DNA from: Dehalococcoidia bacterium UBA6495
Lineage (GTDB): Bacteria; Chloroflexota; Dehalococcoidia; Lucifugimonadales; UBA826
Direction: 5' to 3'
DNA length: 25,421 nucleotides
NCBI GenBank assembly: GCA_002435305.1
Contig: DJMH01000036.1
Span: 25,146 to 50,566, forward strand
How positions within the stretch are numbered: the stretch's first letter is position 1; every line of letters begins with the position of its first letter. Below the pieces are notes generated by a model. The model was given only the letters and a program-made list of their open reading frames with translations. It did not search any database and was not told the origin of the DNA. The translations under genes and the position numbers were made by a program. This document shows, piece after piece, positions 23,639 through 25,421 of this stretch.

Positions 23639-24553
23639 TCAAACTATTTTCTCAACTATTCTCAACTTGGCACTTCTACTTCTGGGATTAAGAGCTACTT
23701 CTTCTGCTGTCGGAATTCTTACTTTTTTTGTAACGATTCTAAGGCGGGACTGATGATCACATACACAAAAAGGAATTTGCGTCGAACATATACAATCCAA
23801 GGACTCTTTTTTAAAGAACTGCTTTACCATTCTATCTTCAAGAGAGTGGTATGTTAGTACTACAAATTTCCCCCTGTCAGCAAGCAAATCAAGGCCTGAG
23901 GACAAACCCTTATTTATGTTCTCGAATTCCCTATTAACCGCTATCCGTAAAGCTTGAAAAACTTTTGTTGCGGGATGTCTTCTCGACTTCCCAGGTCTAC
24001 CTACTGTCTCTTGCACGATCTGCGCAAGCTTACCAGTAGTCAAAATGGGCCTATTTTGACACACAGCCTTTGCGATGCGTTTTGCTGCTTTTTCTTCCCC
24101 AAAATTTGAAAAAATATTAGCCAATTGATCTCTTTCAAAGGTATTTACCAACTCAGCAGCAGGTAGACCCTGTGATTGGTTATATCTCATATCCAACATT
24201 TCATCATTCCTAAAACTAAATCCTCTCCCTAAAGTCTCTAATTGCATGGATGACAACCCCAAGTCCAACAGTATTCCTCCAACAGGGTCTATGTTTGATT
24301 CCCGCGCCAAAATCGTCATATCTGCGTAATTGCCGTTAACTACTAGAGTTCGATTATTAAATTTTTGAACCCTTTCCTTCGACATTGCAAGGGAATCGGC
24401 ATCGAGATCGATACCAAAAACCTTCCTATGCGGGTATCTTTCAAGTAGAGCTGAAGTATGACCTCCTAACCCAAAGGTACCGTCAATTAACCACCCTTCT
24501 GGACTAGCCTCAAAGGCTTTTAGTACCTCAGAAACCATTACGGGCATGTGCAT
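23639..24553 (-). CDS. rsmH: 16S rRNA (cytosine-1402 N4) methyltransferase RsmH
   Basis: A 304-residue RsmH (formerly MraW), which N4-methylates C1402 in the 16S rRNA decoding site. MHMPVMVSEVL is the family N-terminus, DGTFGLGGHT (24-33) the S-adenosylmethionine loop, and VLTYHSLEDRMVKQFF a typical late motif, followed by a Cys-rich stretch (CIC and CVC) near the C-terminus. The frame is open further upstream to 24661, but the family start matches Met at 24553; neither start has a clear Shine-Dalgarno. mraZ, ftsL, ftsI and mur genes, which normally surround rsmH, are missing. Confidence 0.93.
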   Translation of the reverse strand: MHMPVMVSEVLKAFEASPEGWLIDGTFGLGGHTSALLERYPHRKVFGIDLDADSLAMSKERVQKFNNRTLVVNGNYADMTILARESNIDPVGGILLDLGLSSMQLETLGRGFSFRNDEMLDMRYNQSQGLPAAELVNTFERDQLANIFSNFGEEKAAKRIAKAVCQNRPILTTGKLAQIVQETVGRPGKSRRHPATKVFQALRIAVNREFENINKGLSSGLDLLADRGKFVVLTYHSLEDRMVKQFFKKESLDCICSTQIPFCVCDHQSRLRIVTKKVRIPTAEEVALNPRSRSAKLRIVEKIV

Positions 24554-24688
24554 AGTACAACCAGATTTAGAATTCAATCGGTAGATCCCACTACCCATGT
24601 TAAAATGCAATGAAAATACGCTAGCTCTAAACACCCACATAGACCTAAACAATTTTGGCAATTCAACCGAGTTTTTTGCAAGGGATTT

Positions 24689-24697
24689 TTATCCACA
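24689..24697 (+). promoter_or_regulatory. Perfect DnaA-box 9-mer between rsmH and the MogA gene
   Basis: TTATCCACA is the exact strong DnaA-box sequence. It lies in the 181-base divergent gap, upstream of the rsmH-ftsA-ftsZ run. TTGCAA and CAAAAT (18 bases apart on the minus strand, just downstream) are a weak promoter candidate. Confidence 0.45.
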
Positions 24698-24734
24698 TTT
24701 ACGACCAATTTAGCGTTTTACCAAGGATATAATC

Positions 24735-25256
24735 ATGACAACCTCAAGGCAAGACGATAACCCCCACTTTTATGCCGGCATCTTAACTATAAGTGATTCA
24801 GGAGCTATAGGGGAAAGGATCGATCTAAGTGGAAGAAAAATAAGCGAAATGATTGAAATGGCCGGTTTTAAAGAGCGACTTAAAGACATCATACCCGATG
24901 AAGTTCGGATTATTTCCGAAAAATTGATTGATTGGTCTGACGGAGGGGAGGTCGACATTATCCTAACCACCGGCGGAACAGGGCTAGGGCCACGAGATGT
25001 CACACCTGAGGCAACAAAGAATATTTTAGAAATGGAAATTCCTGGTATAGGGGAGGCGATGAGAATAAAAACTCTAGCCCGTACACCGTTCGCTATTTTG
25101 AGTAGAACAACCGCCGGAATAAGATCTGGCTGTCTTATCGTTAATTTGCCGGGCAGCCCGAAAGGAGTGGAAGAATGCTTGGATGTGATAATGGAATCTT
25201 TACCACATGCCTTGGAAATGATAAGGGGTTGGAAAACACATAAAGAACCCAATTAG
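24735..25256 (+). CDS. Molybdopterin adenylyltransferase family protein (MogA/MoaB)
   Basis: A 173-residue MogA/MoaB-fold protein. These adenylylate molybdopterin before molybdenum insertion. The sequence shows ILTISDSGAIGERIDLSG (strand 1 and loop), the binding loop TTGGTGLGPRDVTPEAT (about 78-94), and LPGSPKGVEECL. AAGGA lies 7 bases before the ATG. No other molybdenum cofactor gene is nearby, so its enzyme partners are elsewhere. Assignment to MogA over MoaB is not safe from sequence alone. Confidence 0.92.
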   Translation: MTTSRQDDNPHFYAGILTISDSGAIGERIDLSGRKISEMIEMAGFKERLKDIIPDEVRIISEKLIDWSDGGEVDIILTTGGTGLGPRDVTPEATKNILEMEIPGIGEAMRIKTLARTPFAILSRTTAGIRSGCLIVNLPGSPKGVEECLDVIMESLPHALEMIRGWKTHKEPN

Positions 25257-25296
25257 CCAATTGGACCGGAGCAATTATTTCTTTGCTAAAAACATC

Positions 25297-25421
25297 ATGA
25301 AATTTCACATATTTACTTTATTTCCTAAACTGTTTGAAAGCCCCTTGGAAGAAGGGGTCATTGGACGAGCCCTGAAATCTGGTTTGGTCCAAATAAACAT
25401 CAACAACCTTAGAGATCACTC
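25297..25421 (+). CDS. trmD: tRNA (guanine-37 N1) methyltransferase TrmD, 5' part
   Basis: The window ends after 41 codons. MKFHIFTLFPKLFE, then GVIGRALKSGLV and NNLRDHS match the TrmD N-terminus (family pattern LFPxMF, G-x2-GRA, RD). TrmD methylates G37 of tRNAs and prevents frameshifting. It begins 40 bases after the MogA/MoaB stop. No strong Shine-Dalgarno is visible. Confidence 0.87.
   Translation, partial: MKFHIFTLFPKLFESPLEEGVIGRALKSGLVQININNLRDH

Noticed and set aside
23628..23642. TTG start for ftsA overlapping the rsmH stop
   Set aside because: Possible by coupling, but ATG at 23627 is a stronger codon and gives a normal N-terminus. Kept as an alternative only.
24554..24661. Longer rsmH reading frame beginning at 24661
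   Set aside because: The extra 36 residues do not resemble the family, and no ribosome site precedes the upstream Met codons. MHMPVMVSEVL matches the usual N-terminus.
24728..24733. TATAAT directly before the MogA/MoaB start as its promoter
   Set aside because: Transcription from it would begin inside the coding region, and a Shine-Dalgarno (AAGGA) sits at the right distance, so it is not the promoter of this start.

Overview
The window reads as ordinary chromosomal DNA of a low-to-moderate GC bacterium, most likely a marine, SAR202-like member of the Dehalococcoidia (Chloroflexota). Points in favour are a division cluster cut down to rsmH-ftsA-ftsZ with no peptidoglycan genes, a B12-dependent class II ribonucleotide reductase (nrdJ) beside nrdR, a divergent enolase-superfamily catabolic gene, and tandem short-chain dehydrogenases beside a thiamine-diphosphate enzyme. 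The lineage is an inference; no rRNA or other phylogenetic marker was compared.

Layout. 1-3391: a truncated enolase-superfamily gene (minus) diverges from an MFS permease and a probable lipoprotein that are translationally coupled, which looks like uptake and degradation of an organic acid. 3465-9680: mfd (plus) overlaps the tail of a convergent HAD hydrolase; then a HypE/AIR-synthase-like protein and an enoyl-CoA hydratase family protein (plus). 9690-12882: on the minus strand, a TPP enzyme ending at a good intrinsic terminator, then a TlpA-like thioredoxin coupled to an alpha/beta hydrolase. 13105-15505: a biotin ligase without a DNA-binding domain, an intact SDR and an SDR that has lost its catalytic residues (plus). 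15591-24553: a long minus-strand run of rsmH-ftsA-ftsZ, nrdR-nrdJ and pdxA-proC-yggT. 24735-25421: a MogA/MoaB protein and the start of trmD (plus).

How the parts work together. The right half couples division (FtsA/FtsZ) with dNTP supply (NrdR/NrdJ). Two tandem matches to the NrdR operator, 31 bp centre to centre, lie upstream of nrdR, and a perfect DnaA-box 9-mer overlaps the -10 in front of nrdJ. A second perfect DnaA box lies upstream of rsmH. Other oddities are a 65-bp nested palindrome inserted in frame in mfd, a catalytically dead SDR next to an intact one, an NrdR with a basic AT-hook-like tail, and an FtsZ with almost no C-terminal linker. I saw no CRISPR array, transposase, phage gene, rRNA or tRNA. 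No intergenic gap exceeds 300 bases; the longest (20974-21270) holds the NrdR boxes.
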